Shown here one piece after another: positions 18,464-27,633 of a stretch of 64,000 nucleotides of DNA (within the stretch, counting starts at the first letter, position 1; every line of letters begins with the position of its first letter). Both the position numbers and the translations under genes were made by a program. The stretch comes from Staphylococcus sp. GSSP0090 (GTDB lineage: Bacteria; Bacillota; Bacilli; Staphylococcales; Staphylococcaceae): the NCBI RefSeq assembly GCF_013391405.1, contig NZ_JACBFD010000003.1, positions 124,001 through 188,000 on the forward strand, read 5' to 3'. The notes under the pieces were generated by a model, which saw nothing but the letters and a program-made list of their open reading frames with translations, ran no database searches and was not told the origin of the DNA.

Positions 18464-19630
18464 ATGAAAGCAATTCAATTGTTTCGCATTTATCACTCCT
18501 TTTTATTGAAAAAATGGCATCTTTTTTTGTATTTAATTTTGATGATGTGTGCTTTTTTAACTGCACTATTGGTTATTCAGTACATTAATCAAGATGATGC
18601 AAAGTTTAGAATAGGTATCGTTGATCATGATGGATCAGCGGAGACAAAACTCATACTTAATTCGATGGGAAATGGAACAAATCTAGGAAAAGATATTCGT
18701 ATTAAGCAATACAATCAAAAACAAGCACAACAATTATTAAAATCTAAACAATTAGAGGGATATTATGTTTTTGAGAAAGATATGACAAAAACATTTTATA
18801 AAAATGGGAATTTACCTATTTCTGTTTATACATATGATAAAACATCAACTAAAAGTTTAGTTATTAATCAGTTAACTGATTCGGTGTATAGTCGACTCAT
18901 GTTATCGATGGGTGGTGGATTAACATATACCACATTGTTACCAGAAGCAGATAAAGATGACACGTTACGATTACTGACTGATTTATTATTTACCGGTTTA
19001 AATCGAACAGGATCATTTGATTATCAACCAATACAAATATTTGATACATCAAGTTATTATGTAGTGACAGGATATTTAGCATCCATATTTATTTTTGCAT
19101 TATCACTATTTTCAATTTTGAAAATGAATCAAGCTCATGCATTAAAATCACGACTACATATGTATCATTTTTCATTTGAAAAACTAACATTAATTAGAAG
19201 TTTATTTACACTCTTTTATACGACTGTTTGGACCGTGTTAGGATTTTTATGCATCATGCAGTTCTTACCGAATGCTTTTGAGTCCTATAATTGGCTCACG
19301 GTAGTTATTCAATTAGTTTATTATATCGTCATGATTATAGGTTGGTTAACGATTATTGATTTGATCACATTCCATTGGGTCAATATCGTGTTGAAAATTA
19401 TACTTGCGTTTATGGTTATTTTATTTTCTGGTCAAGTCCTACCAACGATATATTTCAAACACTTATTTAATGGCGTGTTAAACGCGCAACCATTTAGTTT
19501 TGTTACAAATCAAATCTTAGAAATTATATTAAATAATTATATCTTAGATACACCGATTACTTTCTATTTGAGCTTTGTGGTAACAGCCATTGTATTATTA
19601 GTAATCATTGTTTGGAGGTATCGCCGATGA
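18464..19630 (+). CDS. ABC-2 type transporter permease (first)
   Basis: Membrane subunit of 388 residues. The topology is that of ABC-2 exporter permeases: one N-terminal helix (~17-40), a ~150-residue outside domain beginning FRIGIVDHDGSAETKLI, then five or so helices in the C-terminal half (from GYLASIFIFALSLFSI onward). The outside domain start, an I-V-D-H-D-G pattern, is typical of the YhgE/ABC2_membrane_3 group. It shares a TGA/ATG overlap with the second permease, implying translational coupling and a heterodimeric channel. Cargo unknown. Confidence 0.85.
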   Translation: MKAIQLFRIYHSFLLKKWHLFLYLILMMCAFLTALLVIQYINQDDAKFRIGIVDHDGSAETKLILNSMGNGTNLGKDIRIKQYNQKQAQQLLKSKQLEGYYVFEKDMTKTFYKNGNLPISVYTYDKTSTKSLVINQLTDSVYSRLMLSMGGGLTYTTLLPEADKDDTLRLLTDLLFTGLNRTGSFDYQPIQIFDTSSYYVVTGYLASIFIFALSLFSILKMNQAHALKSRLHMYHFSFEKLTLIRSLFTLFYTTVWTVLGFLCIMQFLPNAFESYNWLTVVIQLVYYIVMIIGWLTIIDLITFHWVNIVLKIILAFMVILFSGQVLPTIYFKHLFNGVLNAQPFSFVTNQILEIILNNYILDTPITFYLSFVVTAIVLLVIIVWRYRR

Positions 19631-20550
19631 TACAGCCCTTTATATTCATCATTATATTAAAACAATGGAAGCAATTAGTGGTTTTTCTAACTATTTTAAT
19701 GTCTACTTTATTATTAATATGGTTTGCTTATGCATCGCTGAACCAATCTTTTAAAATTCCAGTCGCAGTTCAAGATCAAGATAAGTCTCAAGCTTCACAC
19801 CAATTAATACAAAGTATTGACCAGAATGAATTTGTTAAAGTAGAAAAGTTAGAACAAGAAGCAATATATTTGGATGAAACCGTTAGTAAAAAAGAAGCGG
19901 TTGCAACGATTCATATACCTAAGGGTTATAGTGGGAAATTGAAAAATAATCAATTGAAATTAGCACTTACACTTTATGCAAGAGATGATTTCATAGGTGA
20001 TATTACATTTGAGATGATAAGTCGTTCATTATACGAACAACAAATTCCATATATTGTAAAGAAACATCTAGATGAAGACGGTCAAAAGACCTCCATAGAA
20101 AAAGTGACCCATGCATTAAGTCAACACACACCGAAATCCGCTATTGCTCATCATGTTGTACGTAGCAATTCTGATACTTCTATATCAATCAGTGTTGTGT
20201 TTGGGATTATTTTGTTTGTTAGTAGTGTTCAAATATTGTTGCAACAAAGACTTAAACAAAACGGCCCGCTAACGCGTCTTTTTATATTTCAGCACAGTCA
20301 ATTGAAACTGTTTACTATATATATTTTGATTCATACATTGATCTTAATGATTGTTCTTGGTATAACAACTATCGTATTCCAACAACAACTTTCAGTTATG
20401 TTTTTTGTGAAATCATTCGTAATGATCATGATGTATGAGCTAGGGGTTGCATGGTTACTTTTCAAAATGAATACGCTGAGTCACAGGCTTTTTATGACGC
20501 TCGTGTTTTCTTTATTAATGGCATTATTATATATCATTATTCAAGTATAG
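19627..20550 (+). CDS. ABC-2 type transporter permease (second)
   Basis: Second membrane subunit, about 307 residues, with the same layout as the first: N-terminal helix (WKQLVVFLTILMSTLLLIW), an outside domain opening FKIPVAVQDQDKSQASHQL, and C-terminal helices from ISISVVFGIILFVSS. The ATG at 19627 is placed after GGAGG at eight bases and overlaps the previous stop codon. The paired arrangement suggests a heterodimer. It runs eleven bases ahead of the ATPase gene. Confidence 0.85.
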   Translation: MIQPFIFIIILKQWKQLVVFLTILMSTLLLIWFAYASLNQSFKIPVAVQDQDKSQASHQLIQSIDQNEFVKVEKLEQEAIYLDETVSKKEAVATIHIPKGYSGKLKNNQLKLALTLYARDDFIGDITFEMISRSLYEQQIPYIVKKHLDEDGQKTSIEKVTHALSQHTPKSAIAHHVVRSNSDTSISISVVFGIILFVSSVQILLQQRLKQNGPLTRLFIFQHSQLKLFTIYILIHTLILMIVLGITTIVFQQQLSVMFFVKSFVMIMMYELGVAWLLFKMNTLSHRLFMTLVFSLLMALLYIIIQV

Positions 20551-20560
20551 GAGGGATAAG

Positions 20561-21229
20561 ATGATAGAAGTAAAAAATGTAAGTAAACAATATCGTAAAA
20601 AAAGCATCTTTGAATCCTTGAATATGACATTTGAAGATTTTCAATTAACTGTATTATTAGGTGAAAACGGGGCGGGCAAATCCACCTTATTAAGAATGAT
20701 TGCTGGATTAGAGCATTCGACTAAAGGTGAAATATACTATTTTGGAGAACGACTATCCAAAAAGCAAAGGCAAGATAAAATCGGTTATGTACCGCAAGAT
20801 ATTGCACTATTTGAACATATGACAGTTAATGAAAATATTAGGTGTTTTAAGGCACTGTGCAAATCACCTATATCAAATGCGTTGATAGACGAATATGCGC
20901 AACAACTCAATTTGAATGAGCGAACTATGACAATTTCTAATTTGTCTGGTGGTACGAAACGAAAAGTGAATGTGCTGATAGGTTTATTAAGTAATCCGCA
21001 AATATTAATTTTAGATGAACCAACAGTAGGTATAGATTTAAAATCTAGATTTGATATTCATAACCTGTTAAATCAAATGAAAAGAGATCGACTCATTGTA
21101 TTAACGACACACCATTTAGATGAAGTTGAAGCATTGGCTGATCAAATTAAAGTGATAGGTAATGATCCGTTTTATAGAGAAATTCTTGAAGATAAGCAAT
21201 GGGCGTTCGAAGTATACAATAATAAATAA
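20561..21229 (+). CDS. ABC transporter ATP-binding protein
   Basis: Nucleotide-binding subunit of 222 residues that powers the two permeases upstream. Walker A is GENGAGKST (~residues 38-46), the Q-loop YVPQDIALFEHMTV follows, the signature is LSGGTKRKV, Walker B is ILILDEPTVGID, and the H-loop is LTTHHLDE. The C-terminus ends soon after the core, without a regulatory domain. AGGAGG precedes the ATG at a good distance. The TKRK-type signature is that of the CcmA/drug-export class, which supports export rather than import. Confidence 0.92.
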   Translation: MIEVKNVSKQYRKKSIFESLNMTFEDFQLTVLLGENGAGKSTLLRMIAGLEHSTKGEIYYFGERLSKKQRQDKIGYVPQDIALFEHMTVNENIRCFKALCKSPISNALIDEYAQQLNLNERTMTISNLSGGTKRKVNVLIGLLSNPQILILDEPTVGIDLKSRFDIHNLLNQMKRDRLIVLTTHHLDEVEALADQIKVIGNDPFYREILEDKQWAFEVYNNK

Positions 21230-21238
21230 AGTGTTATG

Positions 21239-21286
21239 AACCACATGCAGTCACGGAATACTTCGTGATGATGTATGTGGTTTTTT
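21239..21286 (+). terminator. Terminator of the ABC operon
   Basis: Outer stem AACCACAT / ATGTGGTT with an inner TCACG..CGTGA hairpin, then TTTTTT. Confidence 0.85.
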
Positions 21287-21320
21287 GTATGTAATAGCTT
21301 GAAAAAGAAGTGACAATTGA

Positions 21321-21350
21321 TTGACACAATAATAACAACGTTGTTATTTT
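21321..21350 (+). promoter_or_regulatory. Promoter of gntP (first copy) with perfect palindromic operator
   Basis: TTGACA (21321-21326), 18-base spacer, TATTTT (21345-21350). The spacer is filled by AATAACAACGTTGTTATT (21331-21348), an 18-base perfect palindrome. A protein bound here would block RNA polymerase. The regulator is not adjacent and unidentified. Confidence 0.6.
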
Positions 21351-21422
21351 ACAGAAAATAATTTATAATGAATAATTGTGAATTCGCTTTCAATATTTTT
21401 TAGGGGATGGGGGAACGTAGGT

Positions 21423-22760
21423 TTGTCATTTTTAGGAGAACATTTACCATTAATATCACTTGTCATTGGTGTAGGGATATTACTGTTTTTAAATATTAAA
21501 TTGAAAATTAATAGCATCTTATCACTTATATTTTCAGCGGTGCTTGTAGGATTTATGAACGGCATGAAGCCGCTAGCAATTTTAGATACAATTAAAGAAG
21601 GTTTAGGATCTACATTAGGTAGTCTCGCATTAATTATAGGGTTTGGTGCGGTCCTTGGTAAATTAATGGTAGATTCCGGCGCAGCACAACGTATTGCTTC
21701 AACACTAATAGAAAGGTTTGGCGCTAAATATGTTCAGTGGGCTTTAATCATCATAGGAGCTGTATTTGGAATTTCTGTATTTTATGAAGTTGCATTTATG
21801 ATTTTAGCACCGCTCGTCATCAGTATTGCAGTTGAAGCTAAGACGCCTTTTATGAAATTGGCGATTACAATGGTTGCAGCGACAACTTTATCACACAGTA
21901 TTTTCCCACCACAGGCAGGACCAACAGCACTTGTAGATGCTTACAATGCGGATATGGGTATGGTCTATATCTTGGGAATCATCGTATTTATTCCTAGTGT
22001 GATTATTGCGGGCATTATATTGCCGAGATTTATGAAACATATTGACTATCCAGTACCACCATTATTACAAAAAACAAAGCATTTTACAGACAGTGAAATG
22101 CCTAGTTTTGGTTTGAGTTTATTTGTGCCATTAATACCTGCGATTCTAATTTCAATATCAACAATACTGAGCTTATTTATTACGGAAGATACGACGTTAC
22201 ATGAAATCGTATCATTTATTGGAAGTGCCGAAATTAGTCTTATCATTGCTATTATTACTGCGATTGTTATGTTTGGACTTAGAAAAGGTAAAGATATGGA
22301 TACAATGATGAAATCATTTGAAACTGGACTTAAAGGTGTTGCAACTATTATATTCATTGTCGGAGCGGGGGGTGCTTTTAAAGAAATCATTTTAGAAGCA
22401 CATGTCGGAGACTATATAGCAGATATTATGAAAGGTACACATATATCTCCGCTGATTATGGCTTGGTTAATTACAGCGCTTATCCGCATTGCGACAGGGC
22501 AAGGTGTCGTTTCGGCGATTACTGCCGCAGGTATTGTTGGTCCACTGATACCAACATTTGATGTAAGTCCTGTACTTATGGTATTAGCAACAGCAGTCGG
22601 TAGTAATACCATTACACATGTGAATGATGCATCCTTTTGGTTATTCAAAGAATATTTTAATATTTCGATAAAGGATACCTTCAAGACATGGGGTGCGTTA
22701 CTATTTACAACATCTGTGACCGGCCTCATTGTTGTATTAATTATGGATATATTTATTTAA
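21423..22760 (+). CDS. GntP family gluconate/H+ symporter
   Basis: Permease of about 445 residues and 12 to 14 helices for gluconate or a related sugar acid. Family motifs include LGSTLGSLALIIGFGAVLGK, SHSIFPPQAGPTALV, VGAGGAFKEII and GQGVVSAITAAGIV plus SNTITHVNDASFWLFKE near the end. The start is taken as TTG at 21423 (LSFLGEHLPLIS), because this aligns with the GTG start of the paralogue at 36393 (FGEFWPLIS); a GTG at 21378 would add 15 unmatched residues. No kinase gene is next to it, so whether it carries gluconate, idonate, glycerate or another acid is open. Confidence 0.87.
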   Translation: MSFLGEHLPLISLVIGVGILLFLNIKLKINSILSLIFSAVLVGFMNGMKPLAILDTIKEGLGSTLGSLALIIGFGAVLGKLMVDSGAAQRIASTLIERFGAKYVQWALIIIGAVFGISVFYEVAFMILAPLVISIAVEAKTPFMKLAITMVAATTLSHSIFPPQAGPTALVDAYNADMGMVYILGIIVFIPSVIIAGIILPRFMKHIDYPVPPLLQKTKHFTDSEMPSFGLSLFVPLIPAILISISTILSLFITEDTTLHEIVSFIGSAEISLIIAIITAIVMFGLRKGKDMDTMMKSFETGLKGVATIIFIVGAGGAFKEIILEAHVGDYIADIMKGTHISPLIMAWLITALIRIATGQGVVSAITAAGIVGPLIPTFDVSPVLMVLATAVGSNTITHVNDASFWLFKEYFNISIKDTFKTWGALLFTTSVTGLIVVLIMDIFI

Positions 22761-22805
22761 AAATAAAGTAGAACACTAATGATTTGTATTTGAGTAACCT
22801 CATAT

Positions 22806-22858
22806 AAAGCATTATTTACAAAGTATTTAAAGATATTTTGGTAAATAATGCTTTTTTT
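22806..22858 (+). terminator. Terminator of gntP (first copy)
   Basis: Stem AAAGCATTATTTAC / GTAAATAATGCTTT, then T7. Confidence 0.9.
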
Positions 22859-23147
22859 GGTATGAATGCAATAAATGGTTACAAAAGTAACAAAATTTTT
22901 TATCTAAATTCAGTTAAAGTACCGTTGTTATTGGTTTGAAGGTGTTTGGAGTTTATGTGATATAAGTTGGAAGCATTTTGCTATTATACTTTATGTGAAT
23001 AAATAAGTAACATGTGTAAATATACTTTCAGGGTATTGAGGACAAGGTGTTAAACAACTTGTATTGGGCAACGCTTTTATACATTAAAATCTTTAAAAAT
23101 AGAATAAAAATACGCTGATATACATTATTTGGTAGTGGTAAGTTGAT

Positions 23148-23175
23148 TTGACTTGAATTATCATGCGAGTATAAT
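23148..23175 (+). promoter_or_regulatory. Promoter of the amino acid permease gene
   Basis: TTGACT (23148-23153), 16-base spacer, TATAAT (23170-23175). An inverted repeat ACACCAT-N7-ATGGTGT (23177-23197) lies over the predicted start site and could be an operator or a 5' hairpin. Confidence 0.65.
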
Positions 23176-23252
23176 AACACCATATACAAGATGGTGTATA
23201 AAATTTGCAACTTCTTGATATGAATATAAAAGAGACAATATTAGGAGTAATT

Positions 23253-24893
23253 ATGGGACAAAAAGATGAAAGTAATAAAATTAATTTACCACAGCTTGTA
23301 TTGCTAGGTTTAGGTTCATTAATTGGATCTGGTTGGTTATTCGGTGCATGGGAAGCTTCTTCCATTGCAGGACCGGCTGCAATTATTTCTTGGATTATAG
23401 GTTTTGTAGTTATAGGTTCAATTGCATATAACTATATTGAAATAGGTACGATGTTTCCACAATCAGGTGGTATGAGTAATTATGCTCAATATACACATGG
23501 TTCGCTGCTTGGATTTATTGCGGCTTGGGCAAACTGGGTATCACTGGTAACAATCATCCCTATTGAAGCAGTGTCAGCTGTACAATATATGAGTTCTTGG
23601 CCTTGGGACTGGGCAAAATTCACGACGGGTTTAATGGATGGTTCTACCATTAGTAATGCCGGTTTGTTGGCAGTGTTTGTCATTATCATTATTTTTTCAC
23701 TATTAAACTATTGGTCAGTTAAATTATTAACTTCATTTACAAGTTTAATCTCAGTGTTTAAATTAGGTGTACCTTTATTAACAATTGTTATGTTGATTAT
23801 TTCTGGTTTTGATACAGGTAATTATGGCCATTCTGTAGGCCAATTTATGCCGTATGGTTCAGCGCCAATATTTGCTGCAACAACAGCATCGGGTATTATC
23901 TTCTCATTTAATGCATTCCAAACTATTATCAATATGGGATCTGAAATTCAAAAGCCAGAAAAAAATATTGCCCGTGGTATTGCCATTTCGCTGACTTTAA
24001 GTGCAATTCTCTACATAGTGCTTCAAAGTACATTTATAACATCAATGCCAACTGAAATGCTACATGAAAAGGGTTGGAGTGGTATTAACTTTAACTCACC
24101 ATTTGCTGATATGGCGATTCTATTAGGTTTGAATTGGTTAGCAATATTATTATATATGGAAGCAGTCGTTTCGCCGTTTGGTACAGGTGTATCATTTGTA
24201 GCTGTTACAGGACGTGTCTTACGTGCCATGGAAAAAAATGGGCATATTCCCAAATTCCTAGGTAAAATGAATGAGAAATATATGATTCCGCGTGTGGCCA
24301 TTGTGTTTAATGCCATAATAAGTATGGTGATGGTATCATTATTCCGTGATTGGGGTACATTAGCGAGTGTGATTTCAACAGCAACACTGGTCGCGTATTT
24401 AACCGGACCAACAACAGTTATATCCTTGCGTAAAATGGCACCTAAAATGCATCGACCATACAGAGCGAACTTATTAAAATTTATGGCACCATTTTCATTT
24501 GTGATGGCTTCATTAGCGATATACTGGGCGATGTGGCCAACCACTGCCGAAGTTATATTAATCATTATCTTAGGACTACCAATTTATTTCTTCTATGAAT
24601 ATAAAATGAATTGGAAAAATACCAAAAAACAAATTGGTGGCAGTTTGTGGATTATTTTATACCTTATCGTACTTGCTTTCTTATCATTTATAGGCAGTAA
24701 AGAATTTAAAGGTATGAATTGGATCCACTATCCGTATGATTTTATAGTGATTATTATCATTGCACTTATCTTTTATAAAATTGGTACAACAAGTCACTTT
24801 GAAAGTATTTACTTTAAACGTGCTAAAAAGATTAATAAAGATATGCGTGCTAATTTACGAGAAAAGCGTAAAGCAAAGCAAGTTAAGCGTTAA
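23253..24893 (+). CDS. APC family amino acid permease
   Basis: Amino acid/polyamine transporter of about 546 residues and 12 helices. The first helix region LGLGSLIGSGWLFGAWEASSIAGPAA carries the G-S-G-W/G-S-L-I glycine motif of APC substrate binding. The long C-terminal tail is rich in Lys/Arg (ANLREKRKAKQVKR). The ATG at 23253 has AGGAG five bases upstream; in-frame codons at 23205 and 23220 have no ribosome site. It is alone with its own promoter and terminator. Substrate not determinable; neighbouring arginine genes are in a separate unit. Confidence 0.87.
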   Translation: MGQKDESNKINLPQLVLLGLGSLIGSGWLFGAWEASSIAGPAAIISWIIGFVVIGSIAYNYIEIGTMFPQSGGMSNYAQYTHGSLLGFIAAWANWVSLVTIIPIEAVSAVQYMSSWPWDWAKFTTGLMDGSTISNAGLLAVFVIIIIFSLLNYWSVKLLTSFTSLISVFKLGVPLLTIVMLIISGFDTGNYGHSVGQFMPYGSAPIFAATTASGIIFSFNAFQTIINMGSEIQKPEKNIARGIAISLTLSAILYIVLQSTFITSMPTEMLHEKGWSGINFNSPFADMAILLGLNWLAILLYMEAVVSPFGTGVSFVAVTGRVLRAMEKNGHIPKFLGKMNEKYMIPRVAIVFNAIISMVMVSLFRDWGTLASVISTATLVAYLTGPTTVISLRKMAPKMHRPYRANLLKFMAPFSFVMASLAIYWAMWPTTAEVILIIILGLPIYFFYEYKMNWKNTKKQIGGSLWIILYLIVLAFLSFIGSKEFKGMNWIHYPYDFIVIIIIALIFYKIGTTSHFESIYFKRAKKINKDMRANLREKRKAKQVKR

Positions 24894-24930
24894 ACGTCAT
24901 TTAATTAAATTAATAGAAGTATTTTAAACT

Positions 24931-24970
24931 AAGCGTCTGGAACATATAGCAATGTCTCGGGCGCTTTTTT
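24931..24970 (+). terminator. Terminator of the amino acid permease gene
   Basis: Imperfect stem AAGCGTC..ACAT / ATGT..GGGCGCTT, then T6. Confidence 0.8.
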
Positions 24971-25003
24971 ATATAAATAGCAGCACAGTTAAACAACTTT
25001 ATA

Positions 25004-25068
25004 GGCCACATTGATTGAGAAGAGTCTTAAAATCATTTTGAAACAATGTGATTTCTGGGCCACTTTTT
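25004..25068 (+). terminator. Second terminator-like hairpin
   Basis: GGCCACATTG pairs with CAATGTG..GGGCCAC and ends in TTTTT. The right arm GATTTCTGGGCCAC resembles the GATTTCTGTCCCAC arm found at 34700 and 54575, a dispersed staphylococcal intergenic motif. Confidence 0.55.
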
Positions 25069-25145
25069 AATATATCGAAAAATTCTATCATAGTTTAGTC
25101 ACGTCGATACAATGAAAGTATGCAACATTGCAGTGAACAATATTT

Positions 25146-25163
25146 TATGCAAAATAAATGCAT
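25146..25163. promoter_or_regulatory. Possible distal ARG box
   Basis: TATGCAAAATAAATGCAT resembles the ArgR/AhrC operator frame of A/T-flanked half sites. It lies about 150 bases upstream of the main arginine promoter. Weak match. Confidence 0.3.
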
Positions 25164-25267
25164 GACGTGTATTGCGATATAACAAAATTAATAAATGAAT
25201 AAAGTTTAAAAAGTGCTAAAAGACAAGTGTTTAAAGTTATTCAACCTTGAAAATTTCAAAATAACCT

Positions 25268-25296
25268 TTGACTAATGAATTTAATAAGTGTATTAT
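25268..25296 (+). promoter_or_regulatory. Promoter of the rocD-argCJB operon
   Basis: TTGACT (25268-25273), 17-base spacer, TATTAT (25291-25296). The spacer contains AATGAATTTAATAA, a second ArgR-like half-palindrome. Confidence 0.75.
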
Positions 25297-25298
25297 TT

Positions 25299-25314
25299 AT
25301 GAATATTAATTCAT
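25299..25314. promoter_or_regulatory. ARG box (ArgR/AhrC operator)
   Basis: ATGAATATTAATTCAT is a near-perfect palindrome matching the arginine-repressor operator pattern. It begins three bases after the -10 box, so bound ArgR would cover the start site. Confidence 0.7.
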
Positions 25315-25348
25315 TATAAAGAATAAATATTATGAAATGAGGGTTTTG

Positions 25349-26533
25349 ATGCTTGACTTGTATGAACACACAGACAAATATAGTTCTAAAAATTATAATC
25401 CACTCAAATTGGCTTTAGCTAAAGGTCGCGGTGCAAAAGTTTGGGACATTGAAGGCAATTGTTATATAGATTGTATTTCTGGATTCTCGGTAGTTAATCA
25501 AGGCCATTGTCATCCTAAAATTATAAAAGCCTTTCAGGAACAAAGCCAAAAAATAACTATGGTTTCACGAGCTTTATATAGTGATAATTTAGGCAAATGG
25601 GAAGAAAAGATTTGTAAACTTGCTAATAAAGAAAGTGTTTTACCAATGAATACAGGTACGGAGGCTGTGGAAACAGCAATGAAAATGGCTCGTAAATGGG
25701 GCGCTGATATTAAAAATATTGATGAAGCATCTTCAGAAATCATTGCTATGAATGGAAACTTTCATGGTCGTACATTAGGTTCATTATCATTATCATCACA
25801 AGATAGTTATAAACAAGGCTTTGGACCGTTGTTAAACAATATACACTACGCAGATTTTGGAGATATAGACCAATTGAAGCAATTAATTAATGATCGAACA
25901 GCTGCGATCATTCTCGAACCGATACAGAGTGAGGGGGGCGTAAATATTCCTCCAACACATTTTATAAAGGAAGTACGTCAACTCTGTGATGAACACAACA
26001 TATTGCTCGTTGCAGATGAAATTCAGGTAGGGCTTGGAAGAACGGGTAAGATGTTCGCAATGGAATGGGAAGATGTTGAACCTGATATATATCTATTAGG
26101 CAAATCTTTAGGTGGTGGATTATATCCGATATCCGCAGTATTAGCGAATCAAGATGTGATGGGGGTGCTGACGCCAGGCACGCATGGTTCCACATTTGGT
26201 GGTAATCCACTAGCTTGTGCCGTATCAATGGCAGCATTAGACGTGTTGAATGAAGAGCATTTAGTACAAAATGCATTAGATTTAGGTGAAAGGTTATTAA
26301 AGCAGCTACAACAAATTGAAAGTGATCTTATCGTTGAAGTGAGAGGTAGGGGATTATTTATAGGTATAGAATTAAAGACAGCAGCGCAAGTGTATTGTGA
26401 ACAAATGATAAATAAAGGTGTGCTTTGTAAAGAAACGCAAGGCAATATTATAAGAATTGCACCGCCACTTGTCATTGATAAAGAGGAAATTGATGAAGTG
26501 ATTCGTGTCATAACAGAAGTCTTGGAAAAATAA
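25349..26533 (+). CDS. rocD: Ornithine aminotransferase-type PLP enzyme
   Basis: PLP-dependent class III aminotransferase of about 394 residues. By sequence pattern it is closer to ornithine delta-aminotransferase (NYNPLKLALAKGRGAKVWD, GFSVVNQGHCHPKI, PMNTGTEAVETAMKMAR, DEIQVGLGRTGKMFA, LGKSLGGGLYPISAVLAN with the PLP lysine, HGSTFGGNPLACAV) than to ArgD. As first gene before argC-argJ-argB it may nevertheless act as acetylornithine aminotransferase (ArgD role) in arginine synthesis, or make ornithine from glutamate semialdehyde. The ATG at 25349 follows GAGGG by five bases; an ATG at 25337 lies before that site. Regulated by the ARG box at 25299. Confidence 0.88.
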   Translation: MLDLYEHTDKYSSKNYNPLKLALAKGRGAKVWDIEGNCYIDCISGFSVVNQGHCHPKIIKAFQEQSQKITMVSRALYSDNLGKWEEKICKLANKESVLPMNTGTEAVETAMKMARKWGADIKNIDEASSEIIAMNGNFHGRTLGSLSLSSQDSYKQGFGPLLNNIHYADFGDIDQLKQLINDRTAAIILEPIQSEGGVNIPPTHFIKEVRQLCDEHNILLVADEIQVGLGRTGKMFAMEWEDVEPDIYLLGKSLGGGLYPISAVLANQDVMGVLTPGTHGSTFGGNPLACAVSMAALDVLNEEHLVQNALDLGERLLKQLQQIESDLIVEVRGRGLFIGIELKTAAQVYCEQMINKGVLCKETQGNIIRIAPPLVIDKEEIDEVIRVITEVLEK

Positions 26534-26578
26534 AAATTTAATGTAAAATGTCCGAATATTCAGAAAGGAATGAAGTGA

Positions 26579-27610
26579 ATGATTGAAGTGGGTATCGTGG
26601 GTGGAAGTGGTTATGGCGCCATTGAATTAATTCGATTATTAATTCAGCATCCTAATGTAAATATAAAATATATATTTTCGCATTCTAAACAAGATCAGCC
26701 TATAAAAGAAACTTTTCCACATTTGGAACAACTCAACTATCACTATGAAACGTTAAAAAGTGAAGATATTGAATGCGACGTCGTGTTTTTTGCAACACCA
26801 TCAAATGTGAGTAAATATATCGCGCCTCAGCTGGTAAGCAAGGGGATAAAAATCATTGATTTGTCAGGTGATTTTCGATTAAAGAATAGGAATGTTTATA
26901 AAACCTATTATGGTGAAACAGCAGCTGCTCAAGAAGATTTGAATCATGCAAATTATAGTATTGCGGAATGGTCTAATGTAAATCCCCAAACGACACAGTT
27001 AATTGCCAATCCGGGATGTTTTCCAACAGCTACATTGTTAGCAGTACACCCGTTAATAGATAAAGGTATGATACAACAAGACCATATTATCATCGATGCT
27101 AAGACAGGTGTATCCGGTGCAGGGAGATCTCTAGCACAACATGTTCATTTCGCGGAGATGAATGAAAATTTAAGTGCCTATGCGATAGGAAAGCATAAGC
27201 ATAAACCTGAAATTGAACAATATTTATCGTTATTAGCCCAACAAGAAGTAAAAGTGACATTTACATCGCATCTTGTACCAATGACTCGAGGTATTTTATC
27301 AACAATTTATATCAAACTAAACCATGCTTTTACTAATGAAGACTTACATAATCTATTTAAAGATTATTATGAAGATAAACCATTTGTAAGAATTAGAGCA
27401 TTAGGCCAATTTCCGAAGACCAAGGAAGTCTATGGCAGCAATTATTGTGATATTGGTATTTATGTTGATGAAGAAAATCAAACAGCGATTATCGTGTCTG
27501 TGATTGACAACTTGGTGAAAGGTGCAAGTGGTCAAGCAATTCAGAATTTGAACTTGATGTATGGATGGAATGAAAAAACAGGACTGATGCACTCACCAGT
27601 CTATCCATAA
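26579..27610 (+). CDS. argC: N-acetyl-gamma-glutamyl-phosphate reductase
   Basis: Reduces N-acetylglutamyl phosphate to the semialdehyde with NADPH, third step of arginine synthesis. The 343-residue product has the Rossmann opening [18 protein letters not shown], the catalytic cysteine in [14 protein letters not shown] (~residue 148), and the conserved [10 protein letters not shown] and [11 protein letters not shown]. Full length for the family. Second gene of the operon, 45 bases after rocD, followed 23 bases later by argJ. Confidence 0.96.
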   Translation: MIEVGIVGGSGYGAIELIRLLIQHPNVNIKYIFSHSKQDQPIKETFPHLEQLNYHYETLKSEDIECDVVFFATPSNVSKYIAPQLVSKGIKIIDLSGDFRLKNRNVYKTYYGETAAAQEDLNHANYSIAEWSNVNPQTTQLIANPGCFPTATLLAVHPLIDKGMIQQDHIIIDAKTGVSGAGRSLAQHVHFAEMNENLSAYAIGKHKHKPEIEQYLSLLAQQEVKVTFTSHLVPMTRGILSTIYIKLNHAFTNEDLHNLFKDYYEDKPFVRIRALGQFPKTKEVYGSNYCDIGIYVDEENQTAIIVSVIDNLVKGASGQAIQNLNLMYGWNEKTGLMHSPVYP

Positions 27611-27633
27611 CGCAGTGTGAAAGGAGAGATGAA

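Noticed and set aside
24023..24565. 180-codon minus-strand frame inside the amino acid permease gene
   Set aside because: Antisense shadow of a gene with clear APC motifs; no ribosome site and unusual composition.
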